A stretch of 64,000 nt of DNA from Rhynchopus euleeides (taxonomy: Eukaryota; Euglenozoa; Diplonemea; Diplonemida; Diplonemidae), in contig OY723315.1 in NCBI GenBank assembly GCA_963210315.1, positions 1,488,001 to 1,552,000 on the forward strand, read 5' to 3'. Within the stretch, counting starts at the first letter, position 1; each line of letters starts with the position of its first letter. A program made the position numbers and the translations under genes. Shown in pieces: positions 21,978 through 32,940 of the stretch. The notes beneath the pieces are model-generated. The model saw only the letters and a list, made by a program, of their open reading frames with translations, was not told where the DNA came from and did no database searches.

Positions 21978-24900
21978 ATGCGGCGAAGCACCCTGAAGCG
22001 CCGCGGGTTCGTCACCCCATTCGCCGCCCCCAAGCGGGCCGCTGTTGCGGAAGATGACGGGGCTGCCACCTCCACCACCCCCACCCCAGCGAGAACGGCA
22101 GCACCGCAACCACCTCCACCACCCGGCGACGGCTTCGATATAGACCTCGACCTTGATGACTCCCCTGAGCCGGCACGCCCCAACGCCCCACCGCCTGCCA
22201 CCGCCACCACCACCACTTCCTCCAACCCACTTGGGGGAGTGGCAGGCACAGGCGGCATCCGCAAGGGGCTGCCACGCAGGGGACTCCTGGGGCCGAAGAG
22301 GGTGATGGTGCGTCCCTCTGCCGCCTCTGCTGCGACTGCCACGCCTGCACAGCCTGTGGCGGGGGGTGGGGGTGTGGAGGGTTCGGAGGGGGAGGTGTGC
22401 TACGATGTGTTCTACACAAAAAGCAGCACGAAGAAGCGGAAGCAGTGGGCATCCGGAGTGCTGCTGTGCGGCCCGCAGAAGGTCCGCCTCAGGGATGAGG
22501 AGGGAGCCATCGCCGCCACCGCCTTCAAGGTGCGGAAACCCCTCTCGGAGGGAGACGAGCTGTCGGTCGGCGGCTACGATGTGCAGGTTCTCTCAGCCCT
22601 CGCCTCACCCGACCCGCCGCCGCCCCCACAGCCGCCGCAGCGCGTGCCCCCCCGCGCACCCCCCGCGCAACAACAGGCTCCAACCCGCACAGCCGGGGGC
22701 AGCACCGGAGGGGGATCTGCAGACTGCGACACACCCTCGCCTTCCCCAGCAGCCCAGGGTGTGCCTGGGGGGGGCGGGCCTCCCGTGAGGTACTCCGTCA
22801 CCTTTGCGAAGAACACCCCCAAGAAGCATAAGAGCTGGGATGCCGGGGAGGCCCTGGTTGGGGAGCGGGAGATGCAGCTCTTCAACGAGGATGGGAAGCA
22901 GATCGCCCGGGCCTACAAGCTGTTCCGCGCGTGGGGGGAGGGGGAGGAGTTTGACATCGGGGCCTACATCATATCCTTCGAGGCCCCCCTCCCCGCTCAG
23001 GCGGCGCCTGGGGGTGGCGGGGGTGCCCCTCCACCGGAGGCGGCGGCGGTCGTCCTCCCGTCGCATAAAAGGACTCAGCTGGGGCGTCGCGGGGGCGGGC
23101 TGCGCGGCAATCGCGGGGGGAGGTACTTCCTCCTCTCCGCCTTCACCGAGGAGGACTGCCTCCCACTCGCCAAGGATGCGGAGGGGAATGTCACCGCATA
23201 TCTTGACAAGGTGTTGACGCGGAAGCTGAGGGATCACCAGAGGGAGGGGGTTCGGTTTCTCTACGACAGGACGAGCAGGCCTGACGGGGAGTACCGTGGG
23301 GTTATCCTGGCGGATGAGATGGGTTTGGGAAAGACGCTGCAGTGCATTGCCCTGATCGAGGCGCATCTGAAGAACAAGCTGAGTGGGGTGAAGAAGGTTG
23401 TGGTGGTGACCCCAAGCAGCCTCGTGGCAAACTGGGGGAGAGAGTTTAAGAAGTGGCTCCCCAACGCGAGCTATCTGACCCAGCCTGTTGTGGTCTCCCC
23501 TGCAGACAAGAAAGGCCAGACCGCCTCAAAGCTCCGGACTTTCTCCTCGTCGAATGTGTGCCCCATCCTCATCATATCGTATGAGATGCTGCGGAGCAAC
23601 GCATCGCACCTCTCTGTGAAGTGCGATCTCCTCATCTGCGACGAGGGGCATCGCCTGAAGGGGGCTTCAACGCAGATCTCGCAGTGCCTTCTGAACCTCC
23701 GTGCGGATTGCAAGGTCCTCATCACAGGCACGCCTGTTCAGAACGACCTGACAGAGTATTTCTCGCTGTTTGATTTCATCAACCCAGGCATGCTGGGTGA
23801 CCGTGCAGCTTTCCGGAGGAAATATGTCGGAACAGCCCAACCTAGCAGCAGCGACACCACACCCAGCAGCGGGGAATCCCCAAGCGATGCATCATGCGGC
23901 GCCTCCGAGCTGCGGAGCGTCACCTCTGGGTTTATCCTGCGGAGAACCCAGGCATCCATAACCTCGACCCTCCCGAAGAAGACCGAAATCCTCCTCTTCT
24001 GCAAGCCGTCCCCACTGCAGGAGGTGGTGTGCCGGACCCTTCTGGATGCGGTCGGCTCCCAGTCGGTGGACCCCCTGAAGGCGATCCACCTGCTGAAGAA
24101 ATGCCTCATCGACCCTGCCATTGCAAGGGAGGGCCTTGCAGGGATCGCCGACATCACCGCTCTGCAGAGGAAGCACCCACATGGGGGCCAAGGGAAGCTC
24201 GCTGTGGTGTCGGGCCTGCTGTCGCAGTTTAGGAAGCAGGGGCTGAAGTGTGTTGTCATATCCTCCAGCGTGCAGGCTCTCAATGTCATACAAGAGGAGA
24301 TAACCGCCAGGAGGTTGGGGCCTACAGCAAGATTGGATGGAAGCATTCCAAGCGCCAAGCGGATGGAGGCGGTTGATGTGTTTAACAAAGCTTCCAGCGG
24401 TGTCGATACTATGCTGCTGAGCTGCAAGGCGGGAGGGGTCGGGCTGAACCTTATCGGGGCAAACAGGGCGATCCTCGTGGATATGGACTGGAACCCTGCG
24501 AATGACCTGCAGGCGGTTGCGAGAATCTGGAGGGAGGGGCAGACGCGTGAATGCCGCATCTACCGTCTCGTCACCCGGGGCACGTTGGAAGAGCGGATCC
24601 TGCAGAGGCAGCTGGTGAAAATGCATCTCTCGAACCGCATGGCGGCGACCGGGCAGGATGCCGTGGAGGTGATGTCGAAGCCGTCCCGCTGGACACTCGC
24701 AGACGCGAAGAGGCTGTTTGAATACAACGACGCTCTCCCCTGTGTCACCTTCTGCACCGCGCCGGCGGCAGACGGGGGTGCGGAGCTGCAGCATCAGATT
24801 GACACCATCTGCAGCCCGCACGACCCGGCGGTGACCCCGTCGCTTGTGACCTATGTTGCTGAGATCAAGACGGATGACATCATCTCTTGCGGCGACAAGG

Positions 24901-25133
24901 CGGACCCCAAGGCGAAAAAGAGTGTGGGGGCTGAAGAAGAGGGGAAGGGTGGTGGTGGTGGGGGTGAATCTGGTGCGGAGGATGACGATCTGTCGTCCGT
25001 CAGCGAGTGTCTCAGCGACAGCGGGAGCGATTTTGTCGTGCCGGATGAGGAGGAGGAGGAAGACGAGGAAGGCGATGGCGAGGGCGGCGGCGGCGAGCCT
25101 GCGGAAGGCCAGAAGTCCGGTCTCAAGACGTGA
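21978..25133 (+). CDS. RAD54B/RDH54-like SNF2 DNA translocase with two DUF2439-type domains
   Basis: This 1051-residue Swi2/Snf2 ATPase should remodel Rad51/Dmc1 filaments in homologous recombination. The ATG at 21978 is chosen because it gives MRRSTLKRRGFVTPFAAPKR, like the N-termini of RAD54 relatives. The frame is open to 21699, but that part is translated repeat. Two copies of a DUF2439/ZGRF1-like module lie at about 142-205 (YDVFYTKSSTKKRKQW) and 272-335 (YSVTFAKNTPKKHKSW). The helicase core has ILADEMGLGKT (~442), VVVTPSSLVANW, the DEGH box (~554), ITGTPVQND, AGGVGLNL and QAVARIWREGQ, the last close to the RAD54-family form of motif VI. An acidic tail follows. DUF2439 in fungal RDH54 is normally single; two in tandem is unusual. 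Single exon, nuclear by inference. Confidence 0.9.
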   Translation: MRRSTLKRRGFVTPFAAPKRAAVAEDDGAATSTTPTPARTAAPQPPPPPGDGFDIDLDLDDSPEPARPNAPPPATATTTTSSNPLGGVAGTGGIRKGLPRRGLLGPKRVMVRPSAASAATATPAQPVAGGGGVEGSEGEVCYDVFYTKSSTKKRKQWASGVLLCGPQKVRLRDEEGAIAATAFKVRKPLSEGDELSVGGYDVQVLSALASPDPPPPPQPPQRVPPRAPPAQQQAPTRTAGGSTGGGSADCDTPSPSPAAQGVPGGGGPPVRYSVTFAKNTPKKHKSWDAGEALVGEREMQLFNEDGKQIARAYKLFRAWGEGEEFDIGAYIISFEAPLPAQAAPGGGGGAPPPEAAAVVLPSHKRTQLGRRGGGLRGNRGGRYFLLSAFTEEDCLPLAKDAEGNVTAYLDKVLTRKLRDHQREGVRFLYDRTSRPDGEYRGVILADEMGLGKTLQCIALIEAHLKNKLSGVKKVVVVTPSSLVANWGREFKKWLPNASYLTQPVVVSPADKKGQTASKLRTFSSSNVCPILIISYEMLRSNASHLSVKCDLLICDEGHRLKGASTQISQCLLNLRADCKVLITGTPVQNDLTEYFSLFDFINPGMLGDRAAFRRKYVGTAQPSSSDTTPSSGESPSDASCGASELRSVTSGFILRRTQASITSTLPKKTEILLFCKPSPLQEVVCRTLLDAVGSQSVDPLKAIHLLKKCLIDPAIAREGLAGIADITALQRKHPHGGQGKLAVVSGLLSQFRKQGLKCVVISSSVQALNVIQEEITARRLGPTARLDGSIPSAKRMEAVDVFNKASSGVDTMLLSCKAGGVGLNLIGANRAILVDMDWNPANDLQAVARIWREGQTRECRIYRLVTRGTLEERILQRQLVKMHLSNRMAATGQDAVEVMSKPSRWTLADAKRLFEYNDALPCVTFCTAPAADGGAELQHQIDTICSPHDPAVTPSLVTYVAEIKTDDIISCGDKADPKAKKSVGAEEEGKGGGGGGESGAEDDDLSSVSECLSDSGSDFVVPDEEEEEDEEGDGEGGGGEPAEGQKSGLKT

Positions 25134-26272
25134 TTCGGGAAAAGAGGATGAGAGGAGGGCAGCCGCTGCTGTGATCGGAGCGAACCGGTGGGGAAGGCGG
25201 CATTTCCCTCCGTTTGATCCTCGTTCTTCTGTGAATTATCCAAAATTCTCTCATCGGCGTCTCAATGAGGGGGAGCTGAGCCAACCACCTGCTCTCTGCT
25301 GTGATCCCCCTTCGGGCAACACTGTGTACGACACACGGTCGTCGAAACCCAAATAGCTGGAGGACAGAGGCACATAATCTCAGCTCTTTCGTCTTTCAGC
25401 TCGTCTCCCACATGCAATGCGGTGCGAGGCGCGTTGCTCGACGCGCGTTGCCCTGCCACGCCATGTGGGGTTGTCTCAACACACCCCCCACCCACCCCCT
25501 GCATGGCGTTGTTTTAGAATTGATGTTCGTTCGACCCACACACACGCTTCACCTTCACCCCCCTGTGCAAAGAAGGTGTGCGTTGCAGTTATGCACGATG
25601 CGCATCACAGGCTGTCTCTCTCTCTCTTTCTGCAACGTTTTTCCTTCTGCTCTGTCATTGCCTTTGAGAGGTGTCCCCCGCAGCCTGCCACATATGATGT
25701 GATCTCTTGAGGGACGGAGGCCATCGTGCTTCTGCCCCCGCCCATTCTGCCCCGAGACCCGCCCCCACCAGATCTCCTTCCTTCCGGTGCTGGGCTTCAG
25801 GGAGCCGGGAGTGCGAGATAGTGATGGGCGGGATGGGCATATGGGTGTGTGCATCCAGTGGAGATGACACTCAAGAGCAGAGAGGGCGTTCAGTGTGATG
25901 TGCACCACTATAAAATGATGGTTTGCGACGTGTGTGTGCTGAGTGGGCTGCCCCGAGGCACCGAGCCGGAAAGCGGACAAAACCCCCAACTCCCTAGCCT
26001 TGTCCCCTCTGTGCCGTGCCTTAGCAGCCACACCTCCCCAGAAACCCCCAGTAGAGACGAATCCAAGCCATATACTCTCCGACGACCCACCCACCCAGCC
26101 CCCCCTCTCTCCCCCTCCCCCCTTCATATCCATTCGCATCCGACCCCCACTCCCAACCCACCAACCCACCCACCCACTCCGCCCCCTTTGCCTTTCAACA
26201 GGAGGTCGCACCGCTAACCCCCGCCCCTTCTGGGGCACGGGTCTGCGAACACCACCCACACTATATTCTCCG
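25134..26272. other. Intergenic region
   Basis: No gene is recognised. It ends in a C-rich leader (about 26080-26210). The downstream frame is open back to 25943, but that stretch translates to Pro-rich low complexity and is not counted as coding. Confidence 0.45.
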
Positions 26273-27424
26273 ATGCCTGGGCGCAGCCAGAAGCAGAGGC
26301 GGCGGCGCTCGCAACGCGAGGCGGACGACGTCTTCGATGAGACCACCGCCGCACCGGGGCTCTTCGAATGGTCCGCCGACGGCGACACCGCCCGCCGCAC
26401 CGCCACAACCGACCTCGGCTGGTCCGGCTGCTGCACCACCACCCGCACGTGGCGCTCCGCCACCACCCCACCTGACCTCGCCAAGCTGTTCGCCACTGCG
26501 GGGCTCCGCCCCGCAGCCACACCGCAGATCCACCGGCTCTGCCTCGCGTGCCCTGCCGTACCTTCCTACGACGTGGGGCTGCTGAGACGCCAGGCCCTCG
26601 CAGCCTTCCCTGAGCACCACCACCTCCTCATCTCGATGGAGCTGTCGGACCACGGGCACCCCTCTGCGGTGTCCAACGCGCTGGACTCATGGGAGTCATC
26701 CGCCGCCACCTCCACCCCGCCCTCCCCCTCTGCTGCTGTCGATCTCTTCACTCTCAGCCTCGCATCGCTCGAGGCTGTGTTTTCCGGCGGGGATGCTGAG
26801 CCTCCCGCCGGGAGGCGGCGGGAAGACGCCCCTGCTGTGGCGGATTCAGCGGAGCCGTTTTTCGCCGAGCTCGAGAGGTGCACGGCACGGCTCACGGAGA
26901 AGGGGGGTGCGGTGATGGAGGTGTTCACCGCGAAAGGTTTCTTGGGGAGTATCCAGCGGCAGCGCCTGGTCTACACCCTGAAGCGAGCCGTGCGGGCTGT
27001 GAAGGGGCGGGGCTGCCTCCTCCTCTCCTCCGGCACGTCAGACCCGCTGCTGCTGCGCCGCCCCGAGGACTACGCAAACCTGCTGACTCTCGGCGGGGTG
27101 TCCTACTCAGAGGGCTCTGCGATGATGCACGCCGCAAACGCGACGCTGTACCGCAGCGCCACAGGGGCCGACCCTGCTGCCGTGGTCCTCCTCCCGCCGA
27201 GGGCAGCGCCAGCGGTGCCTTCGGCGGCTCCCAGGCGAGGGGCGGTGCAGCCTCGCGCTGGTCAGGGCGTGGGGGCGGTGGTGGATGACGAGGAGGAGGA
27301 AGAGGAGGAGGAGGATGACGGCGGTGCTGCCGTCGAGCCCTGCAGGGCTGGGTTCTCCGACAGCGATTCCGGGAGTGGTAGTGGTGGTGCTGCGGCGAAG
27401 CGGCGGCGTGTGGCGCCGCGGTGA
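26273..27424 (+). CDS. RNase P/MRP protein subunit, RPP30-like
   Basis: This 383-residue protein probably belongs to the ribonuclease P/MRP complex, which processes tRNA 5' ends and rRNA in the nucleus. The best evidence is the segment at about 220-290: FLGSIQRQRLVYTLKRAV, GCLLLSSGTSDPLLLRRPED, then YANLLTLGGVSYSEGSAMM. It matches the RPP30/Rpp1 TIM-barrel end (helix with R..., SSgA..p..lRgPyDv.nLg.llG). Earlier, YDVGLLRRQALAAF, LLISMELSD and VDLFTLSLASL fit the preceding strands. It is longer than typical RPP30 (about 270-290) because of a basic N-terminus, a Ser/Pro insert and an acidic C-terminal tail ending in a basic KRRR nuclear-type signal. The start at 26273 is the most downstream ATG that keeps these parts. 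Sequence is divergent, hence moderate confidence. Confidence 0.65.
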   Translation: MPGRSQKQRRRRSQREADDVFDETTAAPGLFEWSADGDTARRTATTDLGWSGCCTTTRTWRSATTPPDLAKLFATAGLRPAATPQIHRLCLACPAVPSYDVGLLRRQALAAFPEHHHLLISMELSDHGHPSAVSNALDSWESSAATSTPPSPSAAVDLFTLSLASLEAVFSGGDAEPPAGRRREDAPAVADSAEPFFAELERCTARLTEKGGAVMEVFTAKGFLGSIQRQRLVYTLKRAVRAVKGRGCLLLSSGTSDPLLLRRPEDYANLLTLGGVSYSEGSAMMHAANATLYRSATGADPAAVVLLPPRAAPAVPSAAPRRGAVQPRAGQGVGAVVDDEEEEEEEEDDGGAAVEPCRAGFSDSDSGSGSGGAAAKRRRVAPR

Positions 27425-28464
27425 TGTGGGTGGGTAGGGGGGGGGGGGGAGGGGTGTGTTTTAAGTCCTCACCCTCAACCCTTAGCCCCCCCCCACGTTC
27501 TTTTCCTGCTTCCTCCCGACGCGGTGTTTACTGTATCTGAGGAGGAGGAGAAAGAAGGCAAAAGGGGGAGGGGGGGGGGGGAGTGGGCACCCCCCGCTCC
27601 AACGACACTGGTTCTCCCGGGGGAGCGGGGGGAGGGGGGGGGGGTCTGTTCTTCGTTCATGAAGTGTAGAATAAAGGGAGCGCTGCTCTTGGCAAACGCA
27701 CGTGTAGAGGTTGGGGGGGCAAAGGCTGGCATGTGTAGGCAGCAAACAGAGCCCCGGAAGTAGCATAGCTCAGCCCAGCAGGTAGCATATGCCCCTCCCA
27801 TTTGGTGGTCCAGATGACTCGATTGACCCTCCCCCCGGGATTCCGTATCGCTCCGGCAGACAACTAGGCGTGTTGTAAAGTTGAAGGGGAGGTGCAGCTG
27901 GCAGGCTCTGTTGAGGTGTTGTGGTCGCACAACTCCAACGAGACAAGGTTCCAACAGCTCCGGTGGCGCCGCCCCTCTATCTCATGTCTCAGAAGGCGAA
28001 AGAGAACCCGTCAGCAAACACACAACCTCCTATATCATAAACACTTCATCACCCTCCACCGACAGGCCACACGCGACACACACTATTTTTGCTGGAGTAG
28101 CCTCGTGACACTAGACTGCCCATATTTCTTTTTCAAATAAAAAAGAACCCCCATTATCTTCTCAAAGCAGCCTGCAGCCAGCGTCTCTAGGGTACTCTCG
28201 TGGTTTTTCTGGGTTTTTTCCCCTTTCCCCACTAGGGTATCCCCACTCAGGCTCTCTTTTCTTCGTTTCTTTTTAACCAAGTAGATATCGTTTGTTGTCC
28301 TTTCGGCCCGAAAGGGAACTTGACCCCTTCCCCCCACCCCCTCCCACCGAGTCCGGTACTGCTTCCAGCACAACACATTTTTTCTTCTCAGCTTTTTCTG
28401 CTTGTCGTCTTTACGCGTGTCGACCAACACACACTCACTCTCAAACCCTTTTCTCTCGAGTAAG
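27425..28464. other. Intergenic region / leader of CCCH gene
   Basis: No gene is recognised. G-runs occur at 27438-27448 and 27627-27640. A strong pyrimidine tract ending in CAG at 28376-28391 (TTTTTTCTTCTCAG) lies 74 bases before the CCCH start codon. It is a plausible splice acceptor for the leader. Confidence 0.45.
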
Positions 28465-30193
28465 ATGTTCTCCAACAACTACTTCGCGCAGCCGGCCGCA
28501 AAGGCAGCGGGTTTCGTCCAGAACGTGCCGTTCGCCCAGCAGCAGGTTGGGCAGGGCGTGCAGCAGCAGCAGCAGCAGCGCGCTGTGACGCAGCTTCCCC
28601 GGCACGCACACAGCATGCAGCAGCAGAAGCAGCAGCAGCTGGCGAACCAGGGTGGCTTCACACGCCCTCAGGAGGTGGCGAAGCCTGCCCAGGAGACGCT
28701 CACTTTTGTGGACGTCAAGGGTATGTGTGTGTTGATCACTTTTTAGGTGGGTTAACCCTGCACGGGTCCTAGCCCACCCTGTGTGTGTGTGTGTTGCTGA
28801 GCGCCCGCCCTCCGCCACGTGCGTCCCCACCACAACCCACACCCACCGCACAGGCAACCCGCAGACGATCCCTCTGCAGTACAACCCCCACGAGCAGGGC
28901 CAGGTGGTGCAGTGCTGCGACCCCTGGAACGAGCACGTCTACTACCTGCCGCTGCACCTCCTGGACAGGACCACTGGTATGCAGTGCTTTAGGAAATTGC
29001 TGGGATACACTCTTGCGTCCATTACAGGTCTGGAGACGCACGTGCACAACAAGACTGGGCGCCGTGCGCAGGTGTGCATGAAGCACCAGCAGCAGCGGTG
29101 CAACATGCGCGACAAGTGCCTTCAGATCCACGGGGACTGGAACATGATTGAGCAGCTGCGCCAGCTTTACATCTCTGACAAGAAGCATTACGTGTCGGAG
29201 GTGTCTGCCGTCGACGTGAGCGACAACCGCAACGACGTGCTGTTGTTCAAGTACAGCGAGATTGAGCCGGGTGTCGCAAAGGACAACTACCGCCGCTGCG
29301 GCGGGAAGGCCAAGTCGTTCGTTCTGTGCAGCAGCTTCATCACGCGTGGGCTGTGCCCCAACGGGACGCAGTGCACGGCAATCCATGTGTCGCGGGACCG
29401 CTACCTCAAGGCGAAGACGAACCACGCGGGGCAGCCCCACCACCACCACCAGGCGCAGCCGCCGCAGCAGCAGCAGCAGGCCAGGGCTGTGCCGCGCGGG
29501 ATGCAGGCTCCTGCCACAGCCATGCGTTGGGAGCCCACTGTGTTCGATGCTGCTGCCGCCGCGCGCCGCGCACAGCAGGAGCAGCGTGTGCAGCCCGTGC
29601 AGCAGCAGCAGCAGGCACCTGTCGTCACAGACATGGTGCTGCGCGCCATGTACGAATACGAAAACTCGACGCCCGCCTCTGCAGTGGCACAGCAGCAGCA
29701 CCAGCACCAGCAGCAGTTCAACGTGCAGCCCATGCGCCCCCAGCAGCCTTCGATGATCCACCGCACATCCACCGATGAGCTCCGCGTTGTGTCGAACGTG
29801 ACCTCTGTGACCACCATCGGGAGCGACGACATGAACAGCGACTCCAACAGCTCCCACGGCACATCATGGATGGTGTCGAACGACTCCAACGAGTGCAGCG
29901 GCACGTCGTCGCCATCGCTGGACTTCGGGCCGACTCTGTCGCGCCTGTCCACATCGCAGCACAGCGAGGTCACTACATTCACTCCCGGCAACTTCGCTGC
30001 GGCGGAGAGCATGGTGCGCCACCCTGTGCCCCAGGTCATTGTCAGCGAGACAGTCCCGACCGTTGTGCCGCCCCCGCAGCTGCAGTTCACAGCGAAGCAG
30101 GCAGCGGTGTGCGAGGAGAAGGCGGCTGACCTTGAGGAGGAGAATGAGGACATCCGTCGCCTGCTCGAGGACCTCAACCTGGACCTGGAGTGA
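28465..30193 (+). CDS. CCCH-type zinc-finger RNA-binding protein, Gln-rich; two introns likely
   Basis: Exon 1 is 28465-28720 and intron 1 is 28721-28853 (GTATGT...CACAG, 133 nt). It joins phase 1 to restore GGC AAC (GNPQTIPLQYNP). A second GT-AG segment at 28977-29027 is only 51 nt and keeps frame, so it may be spliced or retained; removal gives LLDRTTGLETHVHNKTGRR. The fingers are C-x7-C-x5-C-x3-H (VCMKHQQQRCNMRDKCLQIH) and C-x8-C-x5-C-x3-H (LCSSFITRGLCPNGTQC, then TAIH). This is the family that binds AU-rich or other 3'-UTR elements and controls mRNA stability or translation. Gln-rich stretches flank them, and the C-terminus has an acidic helix (EENEDIRRLLEDLNLDLE). Length is about 540 residues. 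It is the last clear host gene before a 30-kb transposon tract. Confidence 0.85.
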
Positions 30194-30988
30194 TGGACGC
30201 GTGCGTTCTACACTAATACAAATATAATCACGCACGTGTGTGCTCTGGGTAGGTGGGAGGATATGTATGCCCTCGGTGAACACACGCCCCTCCGTGGGTC
30301 CGATTCAGTGGCGTTATGTCCCGAGGAATGATTCTCTTCTTTTTCACGCTCTTTGTCAGACAGGCGGGTTCACCTGCCAAAGGAACAGAGAACAGGGGGG
30401 GGGGGGGAAGCAGCAAAAAATCAAAAAAAACTGCGAGGGTCAACGCACCCTCATTACCCCCTCAAAAGCGAGGCAAATCAAACGGGCGGGGCAGTATGTC
30501 CCTCGCAAAGATGTCTCGGGGGGGTTTTTTTGTTTATCGGTACCCCCCCCCCCCCTCTCCCCTCCCCTTTCCCAATCCCGGCCGTAATGTCAAAGCTGTT
30601 GCCGGATCTGCTGTTTTCAACACGCTTTACCCCAACACCGCCCTCCTCCCCCCCTCATCCCCCCTTTCTTTTAGTTATGAATTTTATGCGCTTTTTTTTC
30701 GTCTCTGAAAGCAGGCCGTTCGCTATCGTCCACAGATCCCGTGTGGGGTGGACGAAGTTTTATTTGGGATTTTTGGGATTTTGAGATTTTTTTTAACCAC
30801 AGGGAGGCGCCCCTCGGGGGCGCTTCGCGCCCCCTCGGGAGGTACACATTGGCTACCTTTCCTTGAGAGAGCAGGTCGCTACACTTCTGGCAAGGCTGTT
30901 AGTACCTCCGGAGGCACTAATAACCTTGCTTATGAGCGAAACGCCCGTAGATTGGCAGGGAACGCTGTGCCACACAGTTCGGCTGCCA

Positions 30989-31046
30989 GGGGGGTCTGGG
31001 GGGCGGAGCCCCAGCCGCCGGAGGCCACGGTAGTGAACATCTGTTC
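30989..31046 (-). repeat. Dispersed hairpin repeat, copy A (inverse)
   Basis: Read on the minus strand it is GAACAGATGTTCACTACCGT, then GGCCTCCGGCGGCTGGGG, a self-complementary CTCCGCCCCCCAG step, and ACCCCCC. Copies with the same text lie at 42325, 42500 and 52493 on the + strand. Confidence 0.85.
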
Positions 31047-31278
31047 ATTGCGGATGGACAGATTCATGTAACTTGAAAGGAATTGGGCACCAGACATACG
31101 CCACAGGGGGGGGTCTGGGCGGAGCAATACATCGTACTTTGGGGAAGGTCGTTGTGGTCTCCTTCTGACACTTCCTTCCTCGTGCATTCCCCATCCCCTG
31201 AGCCTCGTGATCCCGTGGGCTCTTTCACCACCCACCCCCCCTTCGGTGGGTGGGGGCCGAGCCCAGAATTTTTTTATC

Positions 31279-31373
31279 CCAACTTCGTCCCCTTGGGCGA
31301 AGTTGTTGGGCGAAGTTGGGACGAAGTAAATCTGAAGATTTATTTTTTTAGCGAAGTTGGGCCCAACTTCGCC
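31279..31373. repeat. Cluster of GCGAAGTTGGG palindromes
   Basis: Six forward or inverse copies of an 11-mer related to GCGAAGTTGGG occur in 95 bases. At 31351-31372 it forms a perfect 22-bp palindrome (GCGAAGTTGGG followed directly by its reverse complement). Confidence 0.8.
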
Positions 31374-32415
31374 CCGAGCGAACGGCCTGTCTGAAAGCCT
31401 TGCTTTATTTCTGACAGAACAAGGGTGTGTCTGTGTGTGGTGGGGCGGGGGGGGGGGGGGGGGAGGTATGTGCCTTCCACTCTCTTTGTGCCGCGCTGTG
31501 TGTCAAAAGCTGTGTCACTTTTGCAGCCAGTTCTGTGGAGGCGGTTTCACTTTTGCTCACTTCTCTGCACTTTCTGGGGCGGAAGGCTCCTCTTTCCACG
31601 GAGGGTTGAAGGATGTCGGCTTTGAGGTCTATTTTTCTGCTTCGTCAAGTTGGACCCATCCCCCGGTGTGCTGGCAGGGTCGGGATGGCGCAAATGCAAA
31701 ACCTAATCATGCCGATCCAGCACAGGAGCAACCGGTGGGACCAGCGTGATGGGCGCAGATGAGTCCTCCCCCCCCCCCCCCTCCTCCCCCCAAGATATTC
31801 CGAATGACCCTCTCTCGTAAAAAAAAACACGAATGGCAAGTATTAAAATCGCCAGGAAGAATAACATACTGCAACAAACAAATCAGTGGAAACCCCCCCC
31901 CCCCCCTTCCTCTTTCTCCACCACTCCCTTCTCCCCCATTCCCGGCTGTTTCGGCCTTCGGAAGAACGAGCGTTTTGTTGAAACCCCCCCCCCGGAAACA
32001 CCCCATATTCTCACTCTCACTGTCATTCCCTTACGTCTTCTCTTCTCTTCTTTTTCATCCATCCCCGACCCTCCCCCCCCGCCCCCGCACCCCACCACAG
32101 CTGCCCCTTTATATTGTCAGATTTTTCATATTCCACTCAAAGAAAACCGACCTTCGCTCAGATGCGGTTGCAGAACAGGTTGGAGGCTCCGTGTGGTGTG
32201 TGTGTGCGTGTGTCAGGTGTGTCTCACGAAACCTGTTGCAAAACACAACAGAAGAAAAAAAAATAAGGTTGGGCGCAGTATATTTGACACACAGTGACAC
32301 ACCCACGGAGCGGAAGGCATCCCGTGAAATAAAATACACAAAAAAATGCACTAATGCTCTCACAGTGCCTGGGGAGGGAGGGAGGGATAGTCGATACAAA
32401 ACAAAAGGGGGCATA

Positions 32416-32512
32416 TGGGGGCCTCGCTACCAGATGTGACTGAGTGAGAAGAAGTGAGCAAATCCAGCCCACTTCCCCTGACTGACGAGCTGTGACTGGG
32501 AGCGAGGGCCCT
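32416..32512. mobile_element. Short TIR element, GGGGGCC(T)TCGCTACC family
   Basis: About 97 bp with ends GGGGGCCTCGCTACCAG and the inverse CTGGGAGCGAGGGCCC. Just inside are GTGACTGAGTGAG on the left and CTGACTGACGAGCTGTGAC on the right. The same end text bounds the 2.88-kb element at 37.2-40.1 kb, so this looks like a minimal, internally deleted relative. Confidence 0.6.
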
Positions 32513-32940
32513 CGATGTCTTATGTCTCTGCATGTGCGGTGGGGGGGGGGGTGTGGGGTGTGCAGGGGAAGAGAAGGTCATTTCCCGGCTGACACATCTC
32601 ACGCGCTCCCCTCCCCGCTCGCCAAGGAAGCCAAGCGAAAAAAATGTTCAAAACACTCGTTCAGAAAACTGTCGGGCTGGAGGGGAGGTCCCGTCGATGT
32701 CCGACAAGAATATGCAGCTTTGTTGTATCCTGAACAGAGTGGCGGCAAACCACACTCCAAGTTGGCGGTATTGTACCCTTCTTTACATGTTCGGCCCTCC
32801 CCCACTCTCGCATCCCGTCTCTCTCTCTTCGTTGCCAAAAAAAGAAAATGTGTTTGGCGTTTGTTGCTTGACGGCAAAAAAAAACTTGAATCATGAAGAA
32901 AATGAATACGATCCATCCTTCGGGGAATGGAGGTTGTAGA

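Larger units (their letters stand above)
30194..32415. other. Non-coding tract with scattered repeats
   Basis: No host gene is recognised. Open frames here (for example 31759-32439) are low-complexity Pro/Leu/Phe strings crossing C-runs. Two repeats are listed separately. An imperfect hairpin at about 30892-30928 pairs CAAGG...TTAGT with ACTAA...CCTTG around CCTCCGGAGG. Confidence 0.5.

Noticed and set aside
25943-26272. N-terminal extension of the RPP30-like protein
   Set aside because: Translates a Pro-rich C-run leader and has no family counterpart.
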